Of a DNA stretch of 64,000 bases, positions 34,229 through 42,092 are shown piece after piece. Numbering within the stretch: the first letter of the stretch is position 1; each line of letters starts with the position of its first letter. The stretch covers positions 1-64,000 of the forward strand of contig NZ_JASZYE010000004.1 of NCBI RefSeq assembly GCF_030317145.1. Direction: 5' to 3'. The DNA comes from Variovorax flavidus (lineage in GTDB: Bacteria > Pseudomonadota > Gammaproteobacteria > Burkholderiales > Burkholderiaceae_C). The notes under the pieces are model-generated. The model was not told the DNA's origin. It saw only the letters and a list, made by a program, of their open reading frames with translations, and did not search any database. The position numbers and the translations under genes are program-made.

Positions 34229-35053
34229 ATGGACGCATCTCCCGCCACTTCCCTCGTCGAATTCCGCAATGTCACCTTCGGGTATGGCCAGCGCGCGATT
34301 CTCGACGGCGTCTCCTTCGCCGTGCCGCGTGGCAAGGTGACCGCGCTCATGGGGGCTTCAGGCGGCGGGAAGACCACGGTCCTGCGCCTGATTGGCGGCC
34401 AGTTGCGTGCGCAGCGTGGCGAAGTGCTCGTCGACGGTCAAGACATCGGTCGGTTGGGCGCGGATGCGCTCTATGCCGCAAGGCGCCGCATGGGCATGCT
34501 GTTCCAGTTCGGGGCGCTCTTCACCGACATGAGCGTGTTCGACAACGTCGCCTTCCCGTTGCGGGAACACACCCAGCTGCCCGACGCCCTGATCCGCGAC
34601 ATCGTGCTCATGAAGCTCGATGCGGTCGGACTGCGCGGTGCGCGGCAACTGATGCCGAGCGAGGTGTCCGGAGGCATGGCGCGCCGCGTCGCGCTGGCGC
34701 GCGCGATCGCCCTCGACCCCGATCTCGTCATGTATGACGAGCCCTTTGCCGGGCTCGACCCGATTTCGCTCGGAACTGCAGCCCGGTTGATCCGGCAGCT
34801 CAACGACACGCTGGGGCTCACCAGCATCATCGTTTCGCACGATCTCGAAGAGACGTTCCGGATCGCCGATCACGTGATCATCCTCGCGAATGGCGGCATC
34901 GCTGCGCAGGGCAAGCCGGACGACGTGCGCAAGAGTTCGGATCCGCTGGTCCACCAGTTTGTCAATGCACTGCCCGACGGGCCGGTGCATTTCCACTACC
35001 CCGCCGTCGGAGTCGAGGACGACTTCGGCAATGCCGAAGGGGGCCGCGCATGA
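34229..35053 (+). CDS. mlaF: Phospholipid ABC transporter ATPase MlaF
   Basis: A 274-residue ATPase of the Mla system, which moves phospholipids between the outer and inner membranes to preserve outer-membrane asymmetry. Walker A GASGGGKT at 42-49, signature SGGMARR, Walker B LVMYDEPFAGLDP and the H-loop SHDLEE are intact. SGGMARRVALARA matches MlaF over other ABC ATPases. No ribosome-binding site precedes the ATG and a hairpin with T run ends 7 nt upstream. Overlaps mlaE by ATGA. Confidence 0.95.
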   Translation: MDASPATSLVEFRNVTFGYGQRAILDGVSFAVPRGKVTALMGASGGGKTTVLRLIGGQLRAQRGEVLVDGQDIGRLGADALYAARRRMGMLFQFGALFTDMSVFDNVAFPLREHTQLPDALIRDIVLMKLDAVGLRGARQLMPSEVSGGMARRVALARAIALDPDLVMYDEPFAGLDPISLGTAARLIRQLNDTLGLTSIIVSHDLEETFRIADHVIILANGGIAAQGKPDDVRKSSDPLVHQFVNALPDGPVHFHYPAVGVEDDFGNAEGGRA

Positions 35054-35832
35054 GTTGGTACAAGCCTTCGGACGTCGGTTTTGCGGTCCGCAGCAAGCTC
35101 GCCGATCTCGGCCTGGGTGCGCGCCTTTTCCTGCGTCTCGTATTCCGTGGCGCGCACAGCCTGCGCCGTTTCGGGCTGGTGCGGGACCAGATCCATTTCC
35201 TCGGCAACTACTCGCTCGCGATCATCGCGGTGTCGGGTCTCTTCGTGGGCTTCGTCCTCGGCCTGCAGGGCTACTACACATTGCAGCGCTACGGCTCATC
35301 CGAAGCGCTCGGCCTGCTGGTGGCCCTGAGCCTCGTCCGCGAGCTGGGGCCGGTGGTGGCTGCGCTGCTGTTCGCCGGGCGTGCCGGCACTTCGCTGACG
35401 GCGGAGATCGGTCTCATGAAGGCTGGCGAGCAGCTGAGCGCCATGGAGATGATGGCGGTCGATCCCGTACAACGCATCCTCGCGCCCCGTTTCTGGGCCG
35501 GCGTGATCACCATGCCGCTGCTGGCGGCGGTGTTCAGCGCGGTCGGCGTGGTCGGCGGCTATGTGGTTGGCGTCTTGATGCTGGGCGTCGATCCGGGCGC
35601 GTTCTGGGGGCAAATGCAGGGCGGCGTCGATGTCTGGCGGGACGTCGGCAACGGCGTCGTCAAGAGCATCGTCTTCGGCATCACAGTCACCTTCATCGCG
35701 CTGCTGCAAGGCTATGAGTCGCAGCCGACGCCTGAAGGCGTGTCGCGCGCCACGACCCGGACGGTCGTCGTGGCCTCGCTCGCGGTGCTCGGGCTCGACT
35801 TCCTGCTGACGGCCATGATGTTCAGCATCTAG
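35050..35832 (+). CDS. mlaE: Phospholipid ABC transporter permease MlaE
   Basis: A 260-residue inner-membrane permease. LRELGPVVAALLFAGRAGTSLTAEIG contains the conserved EQ-loop-like coupling segment of the MlaE/YrbE family (quoted here in part: ELGPVVAALLFAGRAG), with hydrophobic helices before and after. Translationally coupled to mlaF and followed 27 bp later by mlaD. Confidence 0.96.
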   Translation: MSWYKPSDVGFAVRSKLADLGLGARLFLRLVFRGAHSLRRFGLVRDQIHFLGNYSLAIIAVSGLFVGFVLGLQGYYTLQRYGSSEALGLLVALSLVRELGPVVAALLFAGRAGTSLTAEIGLMKAGEQLSAMEMMAVDPVQRILAPRFWAGVITMPLLAAVFSAVGVVGGYVVGVLMLGVDPGAFWGQMQGGVDVWRDVGNGVVKSIVFGITVTFIALLQGYESQPTPEGVSRATTRTVVVASLAVLGLDFLLTAMMFSI

Positions 35833-35859
35833 AAAAATTCGATCAGGAGAGTGCAACAC

Positions 35860-36348
35860 ATGCAACGTTCCAACAATGACATCTGGGTCGGCCTGTTCGT
35901 GCTGATCGGCGCTGCGGCGCTGCTTTTTCTCGCACTCCAGTCGGCCAACCTCTTGAGCCTGAACTTCCAGAAGACCTACACGGTGACCGCGCGCTTCGAC
36001 AACATCGGTGGGTTGAAGCCGCAGACCGCGGTCAAGAGCGCCGGCGTGGTCGTCGGACGTGTCGAATCGATCACATTCGACGACAAGAACTTCCAGGCCA
36101 GCGTCACGCTTGCGCTGCAAAGCCGATACAGTTTCCCGAAGGACAGTTCGCTCAAGATCCTGACCAGCGGCCTGCTCGGCGAGCAGTACATTGGCATCGA
36201 GGCGGGCGCCGACGACAAGAACCTCCAGGCCGGCGATGTCATCACGGCAACGCAGTCCGCGGTCGTGCTGGAGAATCTGATCGGTCAGTTCCTCTACAGC
36301 AAGGCGGGCGAGGGAAGTGCGCCTTCAGGTAACTCCAACAAGAAATGA
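35860..36348 (+). CDS. mlaD: MCE-domain lipid-binding protein MlaD
   Basis: A 162-residue protein with one N-terminal membrane helix (about 12-32, LFVLIGAAALLFLALQ) and a single MCE domain (FDNIGGLKPQTAVKSAGVVVG), which forms the periplasmic hexameric ring on MlaFE. The ATG at 35860 follows AGGAGA by a good spacing; a GTG three codons upstream is less likely. Coupled to mlaA by ATGA. Confidence 0.95.
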   Translation: MQRSNNDIWVGLFVLIGAAALLFLALQSANLLSLNFQKTYTVTARFDNIGGLKPQTAVKSAGVVVGRVESITFDDKNFQASVTLALQSRYSFPKDSSLKILTSGLLGEQYIGIEAGADDKNLQAGDVITATQSAVVLENLIGQFLYSKAGEGSAPSGNSNKK

Positions 36349-37079
36349 AACCACGATCTCTTCTCGCCCTGCTGTTCAGGGCTGCTGGTCTGCGCTGGGC
36401 GTTGGCCGTGAGCACCCTGATCCTGATGACCGGGTGCGCGACCGGCCCCAACGCCAACCCGGCAGACCCCTTCGAGCCGCTCAATCGCCAGGTGGCACGC
36501 TTCAACGACACCGTCGACGATGCCGTCCTGCGGCCGGTCGCAACCGTCTACCAGCGTGCGCTGCCTTCGCCGATACGCGCGGGCGTCAACAACTTCTTCG
36601 GCAACCTGTCGGATGTCTGGAGCTTCGTCAACAGCGTGGCGCAGCTCAAGCTGCAGGACAGCGCCCAGACCTTCATGCGCGTGAATGTCAACACCGTCTT
36701 CGGGCTCGGCGGCATCCTCGACATTGCCACCGAGGCGGGCATTGACCGTCACTCCGAAGACTTCGGCCAGACCCTGGGTCGCTGGGGCGTGCCGAGCGGG
36801 CCGTACCTGGTTCTTCCGCTGCTCGGGCCTTCGACCGTGCGCGATGCCGCAGCGCTCATCGTGGACGTGAACGGCGATCTCGTGAACCATGTCAACGACA
36901 TTCCGGTGCGCAATTCGATGTATGCGCTGCGCCTGGTGGACCTCCGCTCGAACCTCCTGCGTGCAAGCCAATTGCTGGACGATGCCGCCCTCGACAGATA
37001 TTCGTTCACGCGCGATGCCTTCCTGCAGAGAAGGCGAAACGAAGTGCACGACGGCAACCTGCCCGACGACGGAAACTAG
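36345..37079 (+). CDS. mlaA: Outer-membrane lipoprotein MlaA (VacJ)
   Basis: A 244-residue lipoprotein that extracts phospholipids from the outer leaflet and hands them to MlaC. The lipobox is LMTGC with Cys31, followed by DPFEPLNRQVARFND and the VacJ signatures NNFFGNL and TVRDAAALIVD. In E. coli mlaA lies elsewhere on the chromosome; here it sits between mlaD and mlaC, so the whole pathway is encoded together. Confidence 0.95.
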   Translation: MKPRSLLALLFRAAGLRWALAVSTLILMTGCATGPNANPADPFEPLNRQVARFNDTVDDAVLRPVATVYQRALPSPIRAGVNNFFGNLSDVWSFVNSVAQLKLQDSAQTFMRVNVNTVFGLGGILDIATEAGIDRHSEDFGQTLGRWGVPSGPYLVLPLLGPSTVRDAAALIVDVNGDLVNHVNDIPVRNSMYALRLVDLRSNLLRASQLLDDAALDRYSFTRDAFLQRRRNEVHDGNLPDDGN

Positions 37080-37137
37080 CCATCGGGGCTTTTGCATTCG
37101 GTTGCAGCGGACCTTGGTATGGTGGAACCCTGTGGAT

Positions 37138-37166
37138 CGGGCAGCCTCCAACCCTCCAGCTGCCCG
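37138..37166 (+). promoter_or_regulatory. Hairpin in the mlaA-mlaC gap
   Basis: CGGGCAGC (37138-37145) pairs with GCTGCCCG (37159-37166) around a 13-nt loop, 30 nt before the mlaC start. There is no T run, so it may be a processing or stability element rather than a terminator. Confidence 0.45.
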
Positions 37167-37196
37167 ACGCGGGAACAGATACAAGGGAATTATTCG

Positions 37197-37850
37197 ATGA
37201 ACCAGATTCTTCAACGCCGCACCTTGGGCCGCTTTGCGCTCGCCGGGCTCCTGCTCGCCGGTGCCGCCGTCGCGTTCGTTCGACCTGCGCACGCTGCTGA
37301 CGAAACGCCCGATGCCCTGGTCAAGCGCATCTCGAGCGATGTGCTGGAAACCATCAAGTCGGACAAGTCGATCAAGGCCGGCGACGTCGACAAGATCATG
37401 GTGCTGGTCAACACCAAGATCATGCCCAACGTGAACTTCCAGCGCATGACGGCATCCGCCGTGGGCCCGGCCTGGCGCCAGGCCACGCCCGAGCAACAGA
37501 AGCGCCTGGAGGAAGAGTTCAAGACCTTGCTCGTGCGCACTTATGCGGGCGCGCTGGACCAGGTGAGCGACCAGACCGTGAGTGTGCGTCCGTTCCGCGG
37601 TTCGCTCGACGACAAGGAAGTCCTCGTCCGTACCGAAGTCCGGGGCGGCGGCGACCCGGTGCAACTCGACTACCGGCTCGAAAGAACGCCGGGCGAAGCA
37701 GCCGGCTGGAAGATCTACAACATCAATGTGCTGGGCGTCTGGCTGGTCGACACCTACCGCACGCAGTTCGCACAGCAGATCAACAGCAAGGGCATCGACG
37801 GCCTGATCGCAGCGCTGGCAGCCCGGAACAAGTCGAACGGCAAGAGCTGA
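37197..37850 (+). CDS. mlaC: Periplasmic phospholipid-binding protein MlaC
   Basis: A 217-residue Tol-Tol-Ttg2D family protein that carries phospholipid across the periplasm between MlaA and MlaFEDB. A signal peptide ends near HAADE (about residue 36), and the body contains VNFQRMTASAVGPAWRQATPEQ, typical of MlaC (family block NFQRMTASAVGPAWR). The ATG at 37197 has AAGGGA upstream. The gap from mlaA (117 bp) may hold an internal promoter. Confidence 0.95.
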   Translation: MNQILQRRTLGRFALAGLLLAGAAVAFVRPAHAADETPDALVKRISSDVLETIKSDKSIKAGDVDKIMVLVNTKIMPNVNFQRMTASAVGPAWRQATPEQQKRLEEEFKTLLVRTYAGALDQVSDQTVSVRPFRGSLDDKEVLVRTEVRGGGDPVQLDYRLERTPGEAAGWKIYNINVLGVWLVDTYRTQFAQQINSKGIDGLIAALAARNKSNGKS

Positions 37851-37854
37851 CCGG

Positions 37855-38127
37855 ATGCTGGTGCTGCCGCCGAAGTTGACGCACGACGAGGCGCCCGCCT
37901 GCGTCTACATGCTCCAGCAGGGGCTTGCCGGGCAGACGGACACTTCCACAGTGGTCGACGCCAGCGCGCTGGTTCAGTTCGATTCCTCGGCGCTGGCGGT
38001 GCTGCTCGAGTGCCGGCGCGAGTCGAGCGCGATGGGCCGAGGATTCGCCGTGAAGGGCTTGCCGCCGCGCCTGCGGGAGCTTGCTTCGCTGTACGGCGTG
38101 GCAGGCCTTTTGCCCGCCGCGCCCTGA
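37855..38127 (+). CDS. mlaB: STAS-domain protein MlaB
   Basis: A 90-residue cytoplasmic STAS domain that binds MlaF and stabilises the transporter. The STAS core VVDASALVQFDSSALAVLLECRR (here VDASALVQFDSSALAVLL) includes the conserved serine of this fold. ATG at 37855 follows mlaC by 4 nt. It completes the mlaF-E-D-A-C-B set. Confidence 0.92.
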   Translation: MLVLPPKLTHDEAPACVYMLQQGLAGQTDTSTVVDASALVQFDSSALAVLLECRRESSAMGRGFAVKGLPPRLRELASLYGVAGLLPAAP

Positions 38128-38150
38128 CAAAAACACCAGCCCCGTAAAAT
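38124..38150 (+). promoter_or_regulatory. Possible promoter for the ABC-2 exporter genes
   Basis: CTGACA (38124-38129) and TAAAAT (38145-38150) are separated by 15 nt, each one or two mismatches from the sigma-70 consensus. A transcript would begin only about 5 nt before the ATG at 38162, so the mRNA might lack a leader. Confidence 0.35.
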
Positions 38151-38161
38151 CGAGGGTTCCC

Positions 38162-39109
38162 ATGCCCGCGATCTCCTTCCAATCGGTCTCCAAGACCTAT
38201 CCTGCCTCACGCCAGCAACGGGCCCAGGGAAAACCGGGCCTGCGAGCGGTCGACGAGGTGAGCTTCCAGATCGAGGAAGGCGAGTTCTTCGGTCTCCTCG
38301 GACCCAACGGCGCCGGCAAGACCACCCTGATCAGCATGCTTGCGGGCCTGTCGCGCCCCAGTGCGGGCTCGATCAGCGTCCATGGCTTCGACGTTCAAAA
38401 AGAGTACGCCAAGGCGCGCAGACAGCTTGGCGTAGTGCCCCAGGAGCTTGTTTTCGATCCGTTCTTCAACGTTCGCGAGGCGTTGCGCATCCAGTCGGGC
38501 TACTTCGGCATCAAGAACAACGACGCCTGGATCGACGAATTGCTGCACAGCCTGGGCCTCGCCGACAAGGCCGGCGCCAATATGCGCCAGCTCTCCGGCG
38601 GCATGAAGCGCCGCGTTCTCGTCGCGCAGGCGCTGGTGCACAAGCCGCCCGTCATCGTGCTGGACGAGCCGACGGCCGGCGTCGACGTCGAGTTGCGCCA
38701 GACCTTGTGGCAGTTCGTGGCCAAGCTGAACAAGCAAGGCAGCACCGTGTTGCTGACCACGCACTACCTGGAAGAAGCCGAGGCGCTGTGCCACCGCATC
38801 GCGATGCTCAAGCAGGGGCGCGTGATCGCGCTGGACCGCACGAGCGAATTGCTCCGTTCTGCGGCCAGCAACGTACTGCGCTTCAAGACCGATGGCATGC
38901 TGCCCTGGGCGATCGCGCAGCATGCGCGCATCACCGGCCGCATCGTGCAACTGCCCGCGCAGAACGCGCACGAGGTCGAGCAGCTTCTTGCCGCCATCCG
39001 CGAAGCGGGCCTGGACGTCGAGGACGTCGAGATGCGCAAGGCCGATCTGGAGGATGTCTTCATCGACTTGATGGCGGGTGAGCAAACACCGCTGGAGGTT
39101 GCCCGATGA
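38162..39109 (+). CDS. ABC-2 type exporter ATP-binding protein (YadG-like)
   Basis: A 315-residue ATPase of the two-gene ABC-2 exporter class. Walker A GPNGAGKT at 47-54, signature LSGGMKRR, Walker B VIVLDEPTAGVD, and the long C-terminal region common to YadG/CcmA-like proteins. It overlaps the next gene by ATGA, so the two form one exporter. It follows mlaB by 34 bp; substrate unknown. Confidence 0.9.
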   Translation: MPAISFQSVSKTYPASRQQRAQGKPGLRAVDEVSFQIEEGEFFGLLGPNGAGKTTLISMLAGLSRPSAGSISVHGFDVQKEYAKARRQLGVVPQELVFDPFFNVREALRIQSGYFGIKNNDAWIDELLHSLGLADKAGANMRQLSGGMKRRVLVAQALVHKPPVIVLDEPTAGVDVELRQTLWQFVAKLNKQGSTVLLTTHYLEEAEALCHRIAMLKQGRVIALDRTSELLRSAASNVLRFKTDGMLPWAIAQHARITGRIVQLPAQNAHEVEQLLAAIREAGLDVEDVEMRKADLEDVFIDLMAGEQTPLEVAR

Positions 39110-39873
39110 TGATCAATGCATTGGGCTGGCGTGCGCTGCTCTACAAGGAAACGCTGCGCTTCTGGAAGGTCGGCTTCCAGACCGTGGGCGCTCCCGTCCT
39201 GACGGCCTTGCTCTACCTGATGGTGTTCGGCCACGTGCTCGAAGCTCACGTCAAGGTCTTCGGCACAGTCAGCTATACCGCTTTCCTCGTGCCCGGCCTC
39301 GTGATGATGAGCGTGCTGCAGAACGCGTTCGCCAACAGCTCGTCGTCGATCATCCAGAGCAAGATCATGGGCAGCCTGGTGTTCGTGCTGCTGACGCCCC
39401 TGTCGCACTGGGGCTGGTTCTTCGCCTATGTTGGCTCGTCCATCGTGCGCGGACTCGCCGTCGGCCTGGGCGTGTTCGTCGTCACCTCGCTGTTCGCCAT
39501 GCCGGGCTTCGTGGCGCCCTTGTGGATCATCGTTTTTGCGTTCCTGGGCGCGGCCATCCTTGGCACGCTGGGGCTCATCGCAGGGCTCTGGGCCGAGAAG
39601 TTCGACCAGATGGCGGTGTTCCAGAACTTCCTGATCATGCCGATGACCTTCCTGTCGGGCGTGTTCTATTCCATCGGCTCGCTGCCGCCTTTCTGGCAGA
39701 AGGTCAGCCACCTGAACCCGTTCTTCTACATGATCGACGGCTTCCGTTACGGCTTCTTCGGCGTCAGTGACGTCTCGCCGTGGACGAGCTTTGCGATCGT
39801 CGGCAGCGCCTGGCTGGTGGTGAGCGCCATCGCGGTTCATTTGCTCCGCATCGGCTACAAAATCCGCGGATAA
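39106..39873 (+). CDS. ABC-2 type exporter permease (YadH-like)
   Basis: A 255-residue six-helix permease of the ABC-2 type. Helices are visible from about residue 24 (PVLTALLYLMVFGHVL) to the end, and the block FPxxxLPxxxQxxxxLNPxxYxxDGFR is represented by SIGSLPPFWQKVSHLNPFFY followed by MIDGFRYG. It pairs with the preceding ATPase. Membership in the YadH branch is recognised; the exported compound is unknown. Confidence 0.9.
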   Translation: MMINALGWRALLYKETLRFWKVGFQTVGAPVLTALLYLMVFGHVLEAHVKVFGTVSYTAFLVPGLVMMSVLQNAFANSSSSIIQSKIMGSLVFVLLTPLSHWGWFFAYVGSSIVRGLAVGLGVFVVTSLFAMPGFVAPLWIIVFAFLGAAILGTLGLIAGLWAEKFDQMAVFQNFLIMPMTFLSGVFYSIGSLPPFWQKVSHLNPFFYMIDGFRYGFFGVSDVSPWTSFAIVGSAWLVVSAIAVHLLRIGYKIRG

Positions 39874-39881
39874 ACCTTGCT

Positions 39882-40136
39882 ATGACTGCTGAAGAACTCA
39901 AATCCATCATCGAGGCGGGCATGCCCTGCGAGCACATCGCACTCGAGGGCGATGGCCGCCACTGGTACGCCACCATCGTCTCCGCGGAGTTCGAGGGCAA
40001 GCGCGCCATCCAGCGACATCAGCGCGTCTACGCCACCCTGGGTGCCAAAATGCACACCGACGAGGTGCACGCGCTCTCGATGAAAACCTTCACGCCCGCC
40101 GAATGGGCGGACCAGAATTCTTCGCCCTCCCGCTAG
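39882..40136 (+). CDS. ibaG: BolA family protein (IbaG/YrbA-like)
   Basis: An 84-residue BolA-like protein, a partner of monothiol glutaredoxins in Fe-S handling and stress responses. The core HWYATIVSAEFEGKRAIQRH and the ALSMKTFTPAEW ending match the IbaG/YrbA branch. Between the mla genes and murA, as in E. coli, which supports the name. The short helix at the N-terminus begins TAEELKSIIE. Confidence 0.88.
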   Translation: MTAEELKSIIEAGMPCEHIALEGDGRHWYATIVSAEFEGKRAIQRHQRVYATLGAKMHTDEVHALSMKTFTPAEWADQNSSPSR

Positions 40137-40154
40137 ACCTCCGCTGGATTTCTC

Positions 40155-41441
40155 ATGGACAAACTTCTGATTCGCGGCGGGCGCAAGCTTCGCGGCGAGG
40201 TACTCATTTCCGGCGCCAAGAACGCCGCATTGCCCGAGCTTTGCGCGGCGCTGCTGACCGACCAACCCGTCACGCTGCACAACGTGCCGCGCCTGAAGGA
40301 TGTGGCAACCATGCTCAAGCTGGTCCACAACATGGGCGTCACCGCGGATCGCGACGATAACGGCACCGTGCGCATCAATGCGCGCACGCTGGAGGTGCCC
40401 GAGGCACCCTATGAGCTGGTCAAGACGATGCGCGCTTCGGTGTTGGCGCTGGGCCCGCTGCTGGCCCGTTTCGGCAAGGCCAAGGTCTCCCTGCCGGGCG
40501 GCTGTGCCATCGGTTCGCGGCCGGTCGACCAGCACATCAAGGGCCTGCAGGCCATGGGCGCCGATATCGTGGTCGAGCACGGCTACATGGTGGCCAGCAT
40601 TGCCGGGGGGCGCCAACGGCTGCATGGCGCCCGCATCACGACCGACATGGTCACCGTCACCGGCACCGAGAACTTCCTCATGGCCGCCGCGCTGGCAGAA
40701 GGCGAGACGGTGCTGGAAAACGCCGCTCAGGAGCCCGAAATCGCCGACCTGGCCGAAATGCTGATCGCCATGGGCGCGAAGATCGAGGGGCACGGCACCA
40801 GCCGTATCCGCATCCAGGGCGTGGAGAAGCTGAACGGCTGCACGCACCAGGTGGTGGCCGATCGGATCGAGGCGGGCACCTTCCTGTGCGCCGTGGCGGC
40901 TACGGGCGGCGATGTCGTGCTGAAGCACGGACGGGCCGACCATCTGGACGCCGTCATCGAGAAACTGCGCGCCGCGGGCGCGAGCGTGGCGACGGTGGAT
41001 GGGGGCATCCGTGTCCAGAGCGAGGGCCGCCTCAAGGCGCAGGGCTTCCGCACCACGGAGTACCCAGGCTTTCCGACGGATATGCAGGCGCAGTTCATGG
41101 CGCTCAACGTGATCTCCGAAGGCACCTCGACCGTGACCGAGACCATCTTCGAGAACCGCTTCATGCATGTCGACGAGATGCTTCGGCTGGGCGCCCGCAT
41201 CCAGACCGACGGCAAGGTGGCAGTGATCGAAGGCGTTTCGCAGCTTTCGGGTGCGACCGTGATGGCGACGGACCTGCGCGCCTCGGCGAGCCTCGTGATC
41301 GCCGGCCTCGTGGCCGACGGCGAGACGCTGGTGGACCGCATCTATCACCTCGACCGCGGCTACGACCGCATGGAAGCCAAGTTGCGCGGCCTCGGCGCCG
41401 ACATCGAGCGCGTGGCTGGCCCTGCCGAGGTGCAGCCATGA
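40155..41441 (+). CDS. murA: UDP-N-acetylglucosamine 1-carboxyvinyltransferase
   Basis: First committed step of peptidoglycan synthesis, adding enolpyruvate to UDP-GlcNAc. The 428-residue protein has the catalytic Cys117 in LPGGCAIGSRPVDQH, the fosfomycin target, and the N-terminal GAKNAALPEL motif. Cys rather than Asp at this position predicts fosfomycin sensitivity at the target. The stop overlaps the hisG start by ATGA. Confidence 0.97.
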   Translation: MDKLLIRGGRKLRGEVLISGAKNAALPELCAALLTDQPVTLHNVPRLKDVATMLKLVHNMGVTADRDDNGTVRINARTLEVPEAPYELVKTMRASVLALGPLLARFGKAKVSLPGGCAIGSRPVDQHIKGLQAMGADIVVEHGYMVASIAGGRQRLHGARITTDMVTVTGTENFLMAAALAEGETVLENAAQEPEIADLAEMLIAMGAKIEGHGTSRIRIQGVEKLNGCTHQVVADRIEAGTFLCAVAATGGDVVLKHGRADHLDAVIEKLRAAGASVATVDGGIRVQSEGRLKAQGFRTTEYPGFPTDMQAQFMALNVISEGTSTVTETIFENRFMHVDEMLRLGARIQTDGKVAVIEGVSQLSGATVMATDLRASASLVIAGLVADGETLVDRIYHLDRGYDRMEAKLRGLGADIERVAGPAEVQP

Positions 41442-42079
41442 TCACGCTGGCGCTCTCGAAGGGGCGCATTTTCGAGGAAACGCTGCCCCTGTTGGCCGCG
41501 GCGGGCATCGAGGTCACGGAGGATCCGGACAAGTCCCGCAAGCTGATCCTGGCGACCACCAAGCCCGACGTGCGCGTGGTGCTGGTCCGCGCCTCGGACG
41601 TGCCCACCTACGTGCAATACGGCGGTGCCGACCTGGGTGTGACCGGGCTCGACGTTCTGCTCGAGCATGGCAACCAGGGCCTCTATCAGCCGCTCGACCT
41701 TCGCATCGCGGCCTGCCGCCTCAGCGTGGCGGTGCGTGCCGACTACGACTACGCCTCGGCTGTCAAGCAGGGTTCGCGAATCAAGGTCGCGACCAAGTAC
41801 GTCGGGCTGGCGCGCGATTTCTTCGCCAGCAAGGGTGTGCACGTCGACTTGATCAAGCTCTACGGCAGCATGGAACTTGCGCCGCTCACGGGCCTGGCGG
41901 ATGCGATCGTCGACCTGGTTTCGACCGGCAACACCCTGAAGGCCAACCACCTCGTCGAAGTCGAACGCATCATGGACATCAGCGCGCGCCTGGTGGTCAA
42001 CCAGGCCGCGCTCAAGCTCAAGCGCGAGGCAATTCGGCACATCGTCGACGCCTTCTCTTCGGCCATTCCTTCCACGTGA
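41438..42079 (+). CDS. hisG: ATP phosphoribosyltransferase, short form (HisG-S)
   Basis: First step of histidine synthesis. At 213 residues it lacks the C-terminal regulatory domain of the long form, so it belongs to the HisG-S class, which needs the HisZ subunit for activity and feedback control; no hisZ is in this window. LVDLVSTGNTLKANHL (quoted from IVDLVSTGNTLKAN) is the PRPP-binding signature. Coupled by ATGA to murA. Confidence 0.96.
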   Translation: MITLALSKGRIFEETLPLLAAAGIEVTEDPDKSRKLILATTKPDVRVVLVRASDVPTYVQYGGADLGVTGLDVLLEHGNQGLYQPLDLRIAACRLSVAVRADYDYASAVKQGSRIKVATKYVGLARDFFASKGVHVDLIKLYGSMELAPLTGLADAIVDLVSTGNTLKANHLVEVERIMDISARLVVNQAALKLKREAIRHIVDAFSSAIPST

Positions 42080-42092
42080 TCCGGCCATTGCC

